NCBI GenBank assembly: GCA_021153325.1
Contig: JAGKTQ010000008.1
Span: 16,282-80,281, forward strand
Source of the DNA: Lachnospiraceae bacterium
Lineage (GTDB): Bacteria > Bacillota > Clostridia > Lachnospirales > Lachnospiraceae
Reading direction: 5' to 3'
DNA length: 64,000 nt
Below, in pieces: positions 39,550-48,150 of this stretch. A model generated the notes under the pieces. It was not told the DNA's origin. It made no database searches and saw only the letters and a program-made list of their open reading frames with translations. Position 1 is the first letter of the stretch. Each line of letters begins with the position of its first letter. A program made the position numbers and the translations under genes.

Positions 39550-40824
39550 ATGAAAAAGAAAGCACTTGTCCTGCTTCTTGCCTTAAGCTGCACTCTTTCC
39601 ATGGCTGCATGTTCGGGCTCAGAATCCGCAGGAACTTTTAAAGCAGAAGATGCTTTTGAAGAAGAATCTACAGAAGTAAAAGAAGAAACAACCGAAGAGG
39701 AAACAGAGACTGAATCTGAAGAGGAAACAGAAACCGAAGAGGAAACAAAGAAATCTTCCAGTAATATGCCTGCGGATTTATCTGATGATATTTACGATTT
39801 TCAGATTTCTATTGATGGAGATATTTATCAGTTCCCAATGTGGTATTCTGAGTTTGAAGCTTTAGGATGGACCTATGATGGAGACAGCAGTGAAACCTTA
39901 TCTTCTAATCAGTATACAACGACAGAAGTTTGGGAAAAAGATGGAGTTAAGGTTTATACAGGATTTGCGAACCTTTCTATGAACACAGCACCATATTCCG
40001 AGTGCGAGGTAACAGGTATTACTTTGGATAAGTTTTATTTAGAGGACTGTGATTGGGAGATTATTCTTCCGGGCGGCATTCAGTATGGTGTTTCTGACGC
40101 AGATGATATAAAGGAAGCTTATGGTACTCCAACCAGCGATTATGATGGTGATTTGTATTATAGCATGACATATGAATATGATCTTTATCAGGAAATCCAA
40201 CTTTATGTATATAAAGAATCAAACACACTGGAAGAAATTAAAATTCGCAATATGGTCGAATTAGAAGGTGCAGATAATTCGGTTGACGAAACCGTTCCAG
40301 ATGTTGTGAAAAATTATGTAGCTCCAACGTCTGTAGGAGATGATTTCTATAGCTTTAACGTAGAATTTGAAGGAAATCTGTATACCCTTCCATGTCCAGT
40401 AACAGAGTTTCTTGCTAATGGATTTGAAATTAATGAATCCGATTCTGATGCTGTAATTGCAGCAAATAATAACGGTTGGATCGAACTGAAATATAACAAC
40501 ATGACTCTTCGTGCTTTGGCATATAACTATGCTGATTATGCAACTGTTTTAGAGAACTGCTTTGTGACTTCTGTTGAAACTAGTGAATACGATCCGCAGT
40601 TTGATCTTGTGATTCCAGGTGGTATTAAACGTGGAGATTCCGAAAGCAAATTGAAAAAAGCAATCAATGTATTTAATTACGAATCAGAAACTTCTGATAG
40701 CGGATATACATATTATGAGATTTACAATCCAGAAGGAAGCATATTGGATAGCTATGATATCGTAGTAAAAGATGGTGTGATCACTTCTATTGAAGTGTCT
40801 AATTCTGAAAGTCCAGAAGAATAA
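39550..40824 (+). CDS. Lipoprotein with two copies of an unrecognised domain
   Basis: The 424-residue protein has a lipoprotein signal ending in LSMAAC and a Glu/Thr-rich acidic linker. Two related domains of about 150 residues follow. Each copy contains a DDIYDFQISIDGDIYQFP / DDFYSFNVEFEGNLYTLP strand pair, a W/F-E-ING turn, an AYxY or FANLS strand, and a LPGGIQYGVSDAD / IPGGIKRGDSESK segment. The repeat points to internal duplication. The family is common as an unnamed lipoprotein in Lachnospiraceae. No enzyme motif is seen, and the role at the cell surface is unknown. It is monocistronic. Confidence 0.82.
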   Translation: MKKKALVLLLALSCTLSMAACSGSESAGTFKAEDAFEEESTEVKEETTEEETETESEEETETEEETKKSSSNMPADLSDDIYDFQISIDGDIYQFPMWYSEFEALGWTYDGDSSETLSSNQYTTTEVWEKDGVKVYTGFANLSMNTAPYSECEVTGITLDKFYLEDCDWEIILPGGIQYGVSDADDIKEAYGTPTSDYDGDLYYSMTYEYDLYQEIQLYVYKESNTLEEIKIRNMVELEGADNSVDETVPDVVKNYVAPTSVGDDFYSFNVEFEGNLYTLPCPVTEFLANGFEINESDSDAVIAANNNGWIELKYNNMTLRALAYNYADYATVLENCFVTSVETSEYDPQFDLVIPGGIKRGDSESKLKKAINVFNYESETSDSGYTYYEIYNPEGSILDSYDIVVKDGVITSIEVSNSESPEE

Positions 40825-40830
40825 AAATAT

Positions 40831-40863
40831 AAAAATTCCGGTCATAGTGGCCGGAATTTTTTT
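40831..40863 (+). terminator. Terminator after the duplicated-domain lipoprotein
   Basis: AAAAATTCCGG (40831-40841) pairs with CCGGAATTTTT (40851-40861), followed by more T. Confidence 0.88.
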
Positions 40864-40866
40864 GAC

Positions 40867-40925
40867 TCATAGGTAATTCCGATGAGTTAAAAGCACTTCG
40901 TGTAAACGATGCACACTTTTGTTCC
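40867..40925 (+). repeat. Dispersed intergenic repeat, copy A (before carA)
   Basis: A 49-bp unit (40867-40915) matches copy B at 61249-61297 at 42 of 49 positions, counted by eye. Hairpins are TCATAGG/CCGATGA (one mismatch) and GCAC-TTC-GTGT. It is followed by CTTTTGTTCC (40916-40925), whose reverse complement follows copy B. It lies just after a terminator and before the carA promoter. Confidence 0.75.
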
Positions 40926-41000
40926 ATTGTCAAGAAATTGGTCTGTATTCATAAAAAAGTCGTGAAAAGTGACAAAATCAAAAAAACATATTTGAAGCAG

Positions 41001-41029
41001 TTGAATCAAAAAAAAACGTATGATATAAT
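41001..41029 (+). promoter_or_regulatory. Promoter of carA
   Basis: TTGAAT (41001-41006), a 17-bp spacer and TATAAT (41024-41029) lie 34 nt before the start. No PyrR-type attenuator was recognised between promoter and gene. Confidence 0.75.
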
Positions 41030-41063
41030 AAAACGATTATGCGAAAGGAAGACAGGTGAGTAT

Positions 41064-42266
41064 ATGAAGGCATTTTTAATATTGGAAGATGGCACTGTAT
41101 TTGAGGGAACTCATATCGGAGCCGACAAAGAAATCATAAGTGAAATTGTTTTTAACACATCGATGGCAGGATACTTGGAAGTACTTACAGATCCTTCCTA
41201 TGCAGGACAGGCAGTTTGTATGACCTATCCTCTTATTGGAAACTATGGTGTGTGCAAAGATGACTGCGAGTCAAGAAAACCTTGGCCAGATGGATTTATC
41301 GTAAGAGAATTATCTAGAATTCCAAGTAATTTCCGACAGGACATGACAATTCAGGAATATCTGGAAAGCAATGATGTCCCGGGAATCGCAGGAATTGATA
41401 CTCGTGCCCTTACAAAGATCTTAAGGGAAAAGGGTACTATGAATGGTATGATTACTACAAATGAAAATTATAATGTAGATGACATTATTCCAAAATTAAA
41501 AGCCTACACTACAGGTAAAGTAGTAGAAAAAGTAACCTGTGATAATAAATACGAGATAAAGGGAGTTTCTTCTTTAGAAGAAAATGGACCTTTATCAGGA
41601 AGTGCAAGCTTTAATAAAGAAGCATATGAGAATGGTATAAGAGAGAAAAAGCCAGCCCTTGTAAAAGAATTGAATGGAAAAGGCAAAAAGGTTGCTCTTT
41701 TGGATTTGGGAGCAAAGAAAAATATAGCAGATTCTTTAGCAGCAAGAGGCTGTGATGTGACCGTTTATCCGGCAGGAACTTCAGCAAAAGCAATTTTAGC
41801 AGATGCACCGGATGGTATTATGTTAAGTAATGGACCTGGAGATCCAAAAGAATGTACAGGTATTATTGCAGAAATTAAGAAACTTTATGATTCTGACGTA
41901 CCTATTTTTGCAATCTGTCTTGGACATCAGCTGATGGCTCTTGCGACCGGAGCAGATACATACAAATTAAAATATGGTCATAGAGGAGGAAATCATCCGG
42001 TAAAAGATCTGCAGACCGGAAGAGTTTACATCTCTTCACAGAATCATGGTTATGTAGTAGATACAGATAAATTGGATAAAAGTATTGCAGTGCCGGCATT
42101 TATTAACGTAAATGATGGTACCAATGAAGGTCTTGCCTATACCGGAAAGAATATCTTCACGGTACAGTTCCATCCGGAAGCTTGTCCGGGACCGCAGGAT
42201 TCCAGTTATTTGTTTGACAGATTTATTGACATGATGAATAAACAGGAAGGAATGGAGGAGAAATAA
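41064..42266 (+). CDS. carA: Carbamoyl-phosphate synthase small subunit
   Basis: CarA hydrolyses glutamine and passes ammonia to CarB. ATG 41064 behind AAGGAAGACAGG gives the family start MKAFLILEDGTVFEGT and 400 residues; the open frame runs further upstream through the promoter and is not used. The class I glutaminase triad segment FAICLGHQLMALATG and the C-terminal FTVQFHPEACPGP are present. It is separated from carB by 1 nt, so translation is coupled. Confidence 0.97.
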   Translation: MKAFLILEDGTVFEGTHIGADKEIISEIVFNTSMAGYLEVLTDPSYAGQAVCMTYPLIGNYGVCKDDCESRKPWPDGFIVRELSRIPSNFRQDMTIQEYLESNDVPGIAGIDTRALTKILREKGTMNGMITTNENYNVDDIIPKLKAYTTGKVVEKVTCDNKYEIKGVSSLEENGPLSGSASFNKEAYENGIREKKPALVKELNGKGKKVALLDLGAKKNIADSLAARGCDVTVYPAGTSAKAILADAPDGIMLSNGPGDPKECTGIIAEIKKLYDSDVPIFAICLGHQLMALATGADTYKLKYGHRGGNHPVKDLQTGRVYISSQNHGYVVDTDKLDKSIAVPAFINVNDGTNEGLAYTGKNIFTVQFHPEACPGPQDSSYLFDRFIDMMNKQEGMEEK

Positions 42267-42267
42267 G

Positions 42268-45200
42268 ATGCCAAAGAATCCCAACGTAAAAAAAGTATTA
42301 GTAATTGGTTCTGGTCCAATTGTTATTGGACAGGCAGCTGAATTTGACTATGCAGGTACACAGGCATGTCGTTCTTTGAAAGAAGAAGGAATTGAAGTTG
42401 TACTTGTAAACTCCAATCCGGCAACCATTATGACAGATAAAGATATTGCAGATAAAGTGTACATTGAGCCATTGACATTAGAAGTACTGGAACAGATTAT
42501 TGAAAAAGAAAAACCTGACAGCGTACTTCCGACGCTGGGTGGACAGGCAGGCTTGAATCTGGGTATGGAGCTGGCAGAGTCCGGCTTTTTAGCAAGTCAT
42601 AATGTAGCACTTCTTGGTACAACTGCAAAAACAATTAAAAAGGCAGAAGACCGTCTGGAATTTAAAGAGACAATGGAAAAGATTGGTGAGCCTTGTGCCG
42701 CTTCTTTGGTTGTTGAAAATGTAGAAGATGGTGTGGAATTTGCGAAAAAGATCGGTTATCCAGTAGTACTTCGTCCTGCTTATACTTTGGGCGGTTCCGG
42801 TGGTGGTATCGCACACAATCAGGTAGAATTAGAAGATATTTTGGCAAATGGTCTTAGACTTTCCCGTGTAGGACAGGTTTTAGTAGAACGCTGTATTGCA
42901 GGATGGAAAGAGATTGAATACGAAGTAATGCGTGACAGCGCTGGTAACTGTATTACCGTATGTAATATGGAAAATATTGACCCTGTTGGTGTACATACCG
43001 GAGATAGTATTGTAGTAGCACCTTCTCAGACTTTGAGCGATAAAGAATACCAGATGCTTAGAAGTTCTGCATTAAATATTATCAGTGAATTAGAGATTAC
43101 AGGTGGATGTAATGTACAGTTTGCACTTCATCCGACCAGTTTTGAATATTGTGTAATCGAAGTAAACCCTCGTGTAAGCCGTTCTTCCGCACTTGCATCC
43201 AAAGCGACCGGATATCCGATTGCAAAGGTAGCAGCTAAGATCGCACTTGGCTATACTCTGGATGAAATTAAAAATGCTATTACAGGTAAGACGTATGCAA
43301 GTTTTGAACCGGCACTTGACTACTGTGTTGTAAAAATGCCACGTCTTCCATTTGATAAATTCATTACAGCAAAGAGAACTTTGACCACACAGATGAAAGC
43401 TACTGGAGAAGTTATGAGTATTTGTCAGAACTTTGAAGGGGCATTAATGAAGGCTCTCCGTTCTTTAGAGCAGCATGTAGACTGCCTTAGAAGCTATGAC
43501 TTTTCTGATCTGAGCGCAGAGGAATTAAAAGAGCGCTTAAAGAAAGTAGACGATCAGAGAATCTATGTCATTGCTGAAGCACTTCGTAAAGGTGTGGATT
43601 ATGACACCATTCATGAGATTACAATGATCGACCATTGGTTTATTGACAAATTGGCAGTGATAGTCGAAATGGAAGATGCATTGGAAAAAGGCCCTCTTAC
43701 GGTAGAACTTTTGAAAGAAGCAAAACGTATTGAGTTCCCAGACAATGTCATTGCAAGACTGACAGGAAAGACAGAAGAAGAGATCAAGAAGATGCGTTAT
43801 GATAATGGAATTACCGCAGCCTTCAAGATGGTAGATACTTGTGCAGCTGAATTTGAGGCAAGCACACCATACTATTATTCCTGCTTCGGAAGTGAATGTG
43901 AAGTTGTAAAAACAAACGATAAGAAAAAAGTATTGGTACTTGGTTCCGGTCCAATCCGTATCGGTCAGGGTATCGAATTTGACTATTGTTCTGTGCATGC
44001 TACATGGGCTTTCTCAAAAGCCGGATATGAGACAATTATTATCAATAACAACCCGGAAACAGTAAGTACAGACTTTGATATTGCAGATAAGTTGTATTTT
44101 GAACCATTAACACCGGAAGATGTAGAAAACATTGTTAACATTGAGAAACCGGACGGAGCTGTTGTGCAGTTCGGTGGACAGACAGCTATTAAGCTGACAG
44201 AAAGTCTGATGAAGATGGGCGTTCCGATTCTTGGAACAAAGGCAGAAGATGTAGATGCAGCAGAGGATAGAGAGCTGTTTGATAAGATTTTGGAAGAAAC
44301 ACAAATACCTCGTGCAGCAGGTGGAACGGTATATACTGCAGAAGAAGCGAAAGAGGTTGCTCACCGTTTGGGCTATCCGGTATTAGTTCGTCCTTCTTAT
44401 GTACTTGGCGGACAGGGCATGCAGATTGCCATTTCCGATAAAGAAATTGAAGAATTTATGGAGATCATCAACCGTATTGCACAGGATCATCCAATTTTGG
44501 TAGATAAATATTTACAGGGTAAGGAATTGGAAGTAGATGCGGTATGTGATGGTACAGATATTCTCATTCCTGGTATTATGGAACATATCGAGAGAACCGG
44601 TGTACACTCTGGCGACTCTATTTCTGTATATCCAGCGCATACAGTCAGCAATAAAGTCAAGGAAACGATTGCAGAATATACAAGACGTCTTGCAAAAGCG
44701 TTACATGTAAAAGGCCTGATCAACATTCAGTTCATTGCAGTAGGTGAAGAAGTGTATGTTATCGAAGTAAACCCACGTTCTTCTCGTACCGTACCTTATA
44801 TCAGTAAGGTAACGGGTATACCGATCGTAGACCTTGCAACAGAAGTAATCATTGGAAAAACGATCAAAGAGCTTGGATATGAACCAGGACTTCAGAAAGA
44901 GGCAGATTATGTGGCAATTAAAATGCCAGTATTCTCCTTTGAAAAGATTCGTGGTGCAGAGATCAGCTTAGGACCGGAAATGAAATCTACCGGTGAATGT
45001 CTGGGTATTGCAAAGACATTTAATGAAGCACTTTATAAAGCATTTTTAGGCGCAGGTATTGATCTGCCGAAACATAAACAGATGATCATTACGGTAAAGG
45101 ATGCAGATAAGGGAGAAGCAATCGAGATCGGACGTCGTTTTGAAAAATTAGGTTATACCATTTATGCGACAAGAAGTACAGCTGCTGCTTTAAATGAGGC

Positions 45201-45477
45201 GGGTGTAAAAGCGCGTAAAGTAAATAAGATCCAGCAGGAGTCACCGACCGTTATGGACCTTATTTTAGGACACAAGATCGACCTTGTTATTGATACACCA
45301 ACACAGGGACGTGATAAGTCAAGAGATGGTTTCTTAATCCGAAGAACTGCAATTGAAACAGGTGTAAACTGTATTACAGCTATGGATACAGCAAGAGCAC
45401 TTGTTACCAGTCTTGAGAATGCAGAGATTAAAGAAAATCTTACATTAGTAGATATTGCTACAATTGCAACGAGATAA
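42268..45477 (+). CDS. carB: Carbamoyl-phosphate synthase large subunit
   Basis: CarB makes carbamoyl phosphate from bicarbonate, ammonia and two ATP, for pyrimidines and arginine. The 1069-residue protein shows both ATP-grasp halves: VLVIGSGPIVIGQAAEFDYA and VLVLGSGPIRIGQGIEFDYC, with paired RPAYTLGGSGGG and RPSYVLGGQGM loops and EVNPRVSRSSAL and EVNPRSSRTVPY metal segments. The C-terminal allosteric domain ends with VDIATIATR. It forms an operon with carA. Confidence 0.97.
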   Translation: MPKNPNVKKVLVIGSGPIVIGQAAEFDYAGTQACRSLKEEGIEVVLVNSNPATIMTDKDIADKVYIEPLTLEVLEQIIEKEKPDSVLPTLGGQAGLNLGMELAESGFLASHNVALLGTTAKTIKKAEDRLEFKETMEKIGEPCAASLVVENVEDGVEFAKKIGYPVVLRPAYTLGGSGGGIAHNQVELEDILANGLRLSRVGQVLVERCIAGWKEIEYEVMRDSAGNCITVCNMENIDPVGVHTGDSIVVAPSQTLSDKEYQMLRSSALNIISELEITGGCNVQFALHPTSFEYCVIEVNPRVSRSSALASKATGYPIAKVAAKIALGYTLDEIKNAITGKTYASFEPALDYCVVKMPRLPFDKFITAKRTLTTQMKATGEVMSICQNFEGALMKALRSLEQHVDCLRSYDFSDLSAEELKERLKKVDDQRIYVIAEALRKGVDYDTIHEITMIDHWFIDKLAVIVEMEDALEKGPLTVELLKEAKRIEFPDNVIARLTGKTEEEIKKMRYDNGITAAFKMVDTCAAEFEASTPYYYSCFGSECEVVKTNDKKKVLVLGSGPIRIGQGIEFDYCSVHATWAFSKAGYETIIINNNPETVSTDFDIADKLYFEPLTPEDVENIVNIEKPDGAVVQFGGQTAIKLTESLMKMGVPILGTKAEDVDAAEDRELFDKILEETQIPRAAGGTVYTAEEAKEVAHRLGYPVLVRPSYVLGGQGMQIAISDKEIEEFMEIINRIAQDHPILVDKYLQGKELEVDAVCDGTDILIPGIMEHIERTGVHSGDSISVYPAHTVSNKVKETIAEYTRRLAKALHVKGLINIQFIAVGEEVYVIEVNPRSSRTVPYISKVTGIPIVDLATEVIIGKTIKELGYEPGLQKEADYVAIKMPVFSFEKIRGAEISLGPEMKSTGECLGIAKTFNEALYKAFLGAGIDLPKHKQMIITVKDADKGEAIEIGRRFEKLGYTIYATRSTAAALNEAGVKARKVNKIQQESPTVMDLILGHKIDLVIDTPTQGRDKSRDGFLIRRTAIETGVNCITAMDTARALVTSLENAEIKENLTLVDIATIATR

Positions 45478-45490
45478 TATGATGACGAAA

Positions 45491-45538
45491 AAGGGAAAGC
45501 CGGGAGTGGGAAATATCTCATTTCCGGTTTCTTTTGTG
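45491..45538 (+). terminator. Terminator after carB
   Basis: GAAAGCCGG (45495-45503) pairs with CCGGTTTC (45524-45531) with one bulged base, followed by TTTTG. An inner stem GGAAAT/ATTTCC lies in the loop. Confidence 0.65.
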
Positions 45539-45565
45539 TAAAGGATGATACAGAAAGGAAAGGGC

Positions 45566-46222
45566 ATGAATGCAGTAAGGAACTATCAAAAGGAATTGGA
45601 CAAAATTATAGAAAAAATACAAGATGGACAGACTCCTCGCCTTTTCTTACACAGCTGTTGTGCACCATGTAGCAGTTATGTATTGGAATATTTGCGGAAA
45701 TATTTTTACATCACTGTCTTTTATTATAACCCTAATATTTCTATGGAACCGGAATACCGAAAACGTGTAGAAGAGCAGAAACGCCTGATCGCTGCTTATA
45801 ATGAAAGATTAGAAACGGGATATCCGATTGCTATCATCGAAGGGGATTATGAACCGGAGCAATTTTTTCATATTGCAAAAGGGTTAGAAGATTGTCCGGA
45901 AGGTGGCGAAAGATGTTTTGCATGTTTCCGGCTACGTTTGCAGAAGACGGTGGAGGAAGCAGTAAAAGGAAAGTTTGACTATTTTGCTACGACATTGACG
46001 ATCAGTCCACTAAAAAATGCAGCAAAATTAAATGAAATAGGGGAAGAATTGGCAGAAAAGTATAAGATTGCATGGCTTCCATCGGATTTCAAAAAGCGGA
46101 ATGGATATAAAAGATCTATTGAATTATCAAGGGAATATGAGCTTTACAGACAGGATTATTGTGGGTGTATTTATTCCAAGATGGAAAGAGAAAAGCAAAA
46201 TAGTGTTAAAAAAGTAAATTGA
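45566..46222 (+). CDS. queH: Epoxyqueuosine reductase QueH
   Basis: QueH performs the last step of queuosine synthesis in tRNA, reducing epoxyqueuosine. The 218-residue protein starts at ATG 45566 behind GAAAGGAAAGGG. It has the DUF208 cysteine pattern: LHSCCAPCSS near residue 27, CFACFRLRL in the middle and YCGCIYS near the C-terminus. These Cys serve a 4Fe-4S cluster and the redox pair. Other queuosine genes are not in the window; uptake of a queuosine precursor from the gut is a possibility. Confidence 0.94.
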   Translation: MNAVRNYQKELDKIIEKIQDGQTPRLFLHSCCAPCSSYVLEYLRKYFYITVFYYNPNISMEPEYRKRVEEQKRLIAAYNERLETGYPIAIIEGDYEPEQFFHIAKGLEDCPEGGERCFACFRLRLQKTVEEAVKGKFDYFATTLTISPLKNAAKLNEIGEELAEKYKIAWLPSDFKKRNGYKRSIELSREYELYRQDYCGCIYSKMEREKQNSVKKVN

Positions 46223-46241
46223 GAGAATTTTTAAAGATTTA

Positions 46242-46270
46242 TTGCGTAATTTGCATAAAAATTATATAAT
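46242..46270 (+). promoter_or_regulatory. Promoter of argS
   Basis: TTGCGT (46242-46247), a 17-bp spacer and TATAAT (46265-46270) lie 67 nt before the start. No T-box was recognised. Confidence 0.7.
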
Positions 46271-46337
46271 AATAAAAGTATTATGCTAGCACGTTAAACT
46301 ATAAAAGCGTAAGTGAAAATAGAAAGGTTTAGTTAAG

Positions 46338-48104
46338 ATGAAGAAGTTATTGGATTTGATTTCAGAGGAAATGCAACAGGCATTTGAGGCGGCTGGATAC
46401 GATAAAGAGTTGGGAAAGGTTTCCTTATCCAATCGACCGGACCTTTGTGAATATCAGTGTAACGGCGCTATGGCAGGTGCAAAAAAATATAAAAAAGCAC
46501 CGATCATGATAGCGAATGAAGTGGCAGAGAAGCTTGCAGACAGCAAGGTCTTTTCAGATGTAAGCGCAGTTGCACCGGGCTTTCTTAATTTAAAAGTAAA
46601 GGAAGCTTTTGTAACAGATTATTTAAGAAATATGAGAGCGGACAAAAAGTTTGGTCTGGAGGAAGCAAAAGAACCGAAGAAAATTGTCATTGATTATGGC
46701 GGACCTAATGTGGCAAAACCATTACATGTAGGACATTTAAGATCTGCGATCATTGGAGAAAGTATTAAACGGATCAATCGTTTTGCAGGACATGAAGTGA
46801 TCGGAGATATTCATCTTGGAGACTGGGGACTGCAGATGGGATTGATCATAACAGAACTTCAGAAAAGACAGCCGGATTTGATCTATTTTGATGAGAATTT
46901 TGAAGGAGATTATCCGAAAGAACCACCATTTACTATTTCTGAACTGGAAGAGATTTATCCGACGGCAAGTAAGAAGTCTAAAGAGGATGAGAATTACAAG
47001 GCAGAAGCTATGGAAGCTACCTTTAAATTGCAGAGTGGTGTTCGTGGCTATCGTGCACTTTGGAATCATATTTTAGCAGTTTCTGTTGCGGATCTAAAGA
47101 GAAATTATGAAAATCTGAATGTGGATTTTGATCTTTGGAAAGGAGAATCCTCCGTACATGATCTGATTCCGGATATGGTTGCTTATATGAAGGATGGCGG
47201 CTATGCAAGAATCAGTGAAGGGGCATTAGTTGTCGATGTGAAAGAAGAGACAGATACAAAGGAAATTCCACCATGTATGATCCTGAAGTCAGATGGGGCG
47301 TCTCTTTATAATACAACAGATCTTGCTACTATCATGGAAAGAATGAAAGAAATCAACCCAGATGAAATCATTTATGTAGTAGATAAGAGACAAGAGCTTT
47401 ATTTTGAACAGGTATTCCGTTGTGCAAGAAAAACAAAATTAGTAAAACCGGAAACAGAGTTGAAGTTCCTTGGATTCGGTACAATGAATGGAAAAGATGG
47501 TAAGCCTTTCAAGACAAGAGAAGGCGGTGTTATGCGTCTTGAAAATCTGATCAAAGAGATCAACGAAGAGATGTATAAAAAGATTACCGAAAATCGTACT
47601 GTAGAAGAAGAGGAAGCAAGAAAAACAGCGCAGGTCGTAGCTCTTTCCGCTGTGAAATATGGAGATTTGTCCAATCAGGCTTCCAAAGATTATATATTTG
47701 ATATTGATCGTTTCATTTCTTTTGAGGGAGATACTGGTCCATATATTCTTTATACCATTGTTAGAATCAAATCGATTTTGAATAAATATAAAGAGCAGGG
47801 TGGAAGCATAGAAGGCGTGGAACTGCAGGATGCAGTAAGTGAATCTGAAAAAGCACTGATGCTTGAGATCACGAAATTTAATTCCATGATGGAAGCTGCT
47901 GTGGAAGAGATAGCACCACATAAAATCTGTGCATATATTTATGATCTTGCGAATGCTTTTAATCGTTTTTACCATGAAACAAAAATTTTGGCAGAAGAGG
48001 ACAAGGAGAAGCAAAAAGGCTGGGTAGCTCTGCTGATACTTACAAGAGATATTTTAGAGACATGCATTGATCTGTTAGGTTTCTCTGCTCCAGAAAGAAT
48101 GTAA
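46338..48104 (+). CDS. argS: Arginyl-tRNA synthetase
   Basis: ArgS charges tRNA-Arg. The 588-residue protein has the N-terminal Add-1 domain, the class I HIGH motif as HVGH (residues 130-133 within GPNVAKPLHVGHLRSA), a GDWGLQMG segment, a KMSKS-equivalent region at GKPFKTREGGVMRL and the C-terminal DALR anticodon-binding domain (GPYILYTIVRIKSIL ... FNRFYHE). A chemoreceptor gene follows after 46 nt without a visible terminator. Confidence 0.97.
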   Translation: MKKLLDLISEEMQQAFEAAGYDKELGKVSLSNRPDLCEYQCNGAMAGAKKYKKAPIMIANEVAEKLADSKVFSDVSAVAPGFLNLKVKEAFVTDYLRNMRADKKFGLEEAKEPKKIVIDYGGPNVAKPLHVGHLRSAIIGESIKRINRFAGHEVIGDIHLGDWGLQMGLIITELQKRQPDLIYFDENFEGDYPKEPPFTISELEEIYPTASKKSKEDENYKAEAMEATFKLQSGVRGYRALWNHILAVSVADLKRNYENLNVDFDLWKGESSVHDLIPDMVAYMKDGGYARISEGALVVDVKEETDTKEIPPCMILKSDGASLYNTTDLATIMERMKEINPDEIIYVVDKRQELYFEQVFRCARKTKLVKPETELKFLGFGTMNGKDGKPFKTREGGVMRLENLIKEINEEMYKKITENRTVEEEEARKTAQVVALSAVKYGDLSNQASKDYIFDIDRFISFEGDTGPYILYTIVRIKSILNKYKEQGGSIEGVELQDAVSESEKALMLEITKFNSMMEAAVEEIAPHKICAYIYDLANAFNRFYHETKILAEEDKEKQKGWVALLILTRDILETCIDLLGFSAPERM

Positions 48105-48150
48105 TAGACAAAAGAATAAGGCAAAAACAATTGAGTGGAGGTACAAAGAG

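Noticed and set aside
40938..41063. N-terminal extension of carA by 42 codons
   Set aside because: The stretch contains the promoter, is Lys-rich and has no ribosome site; the family start is at 41064.
47439..48014. 191-codon minus-strand frame inside argS
   Set aside because: It is antisense to argS, lacks a ribosome site and has shadow-like composition.
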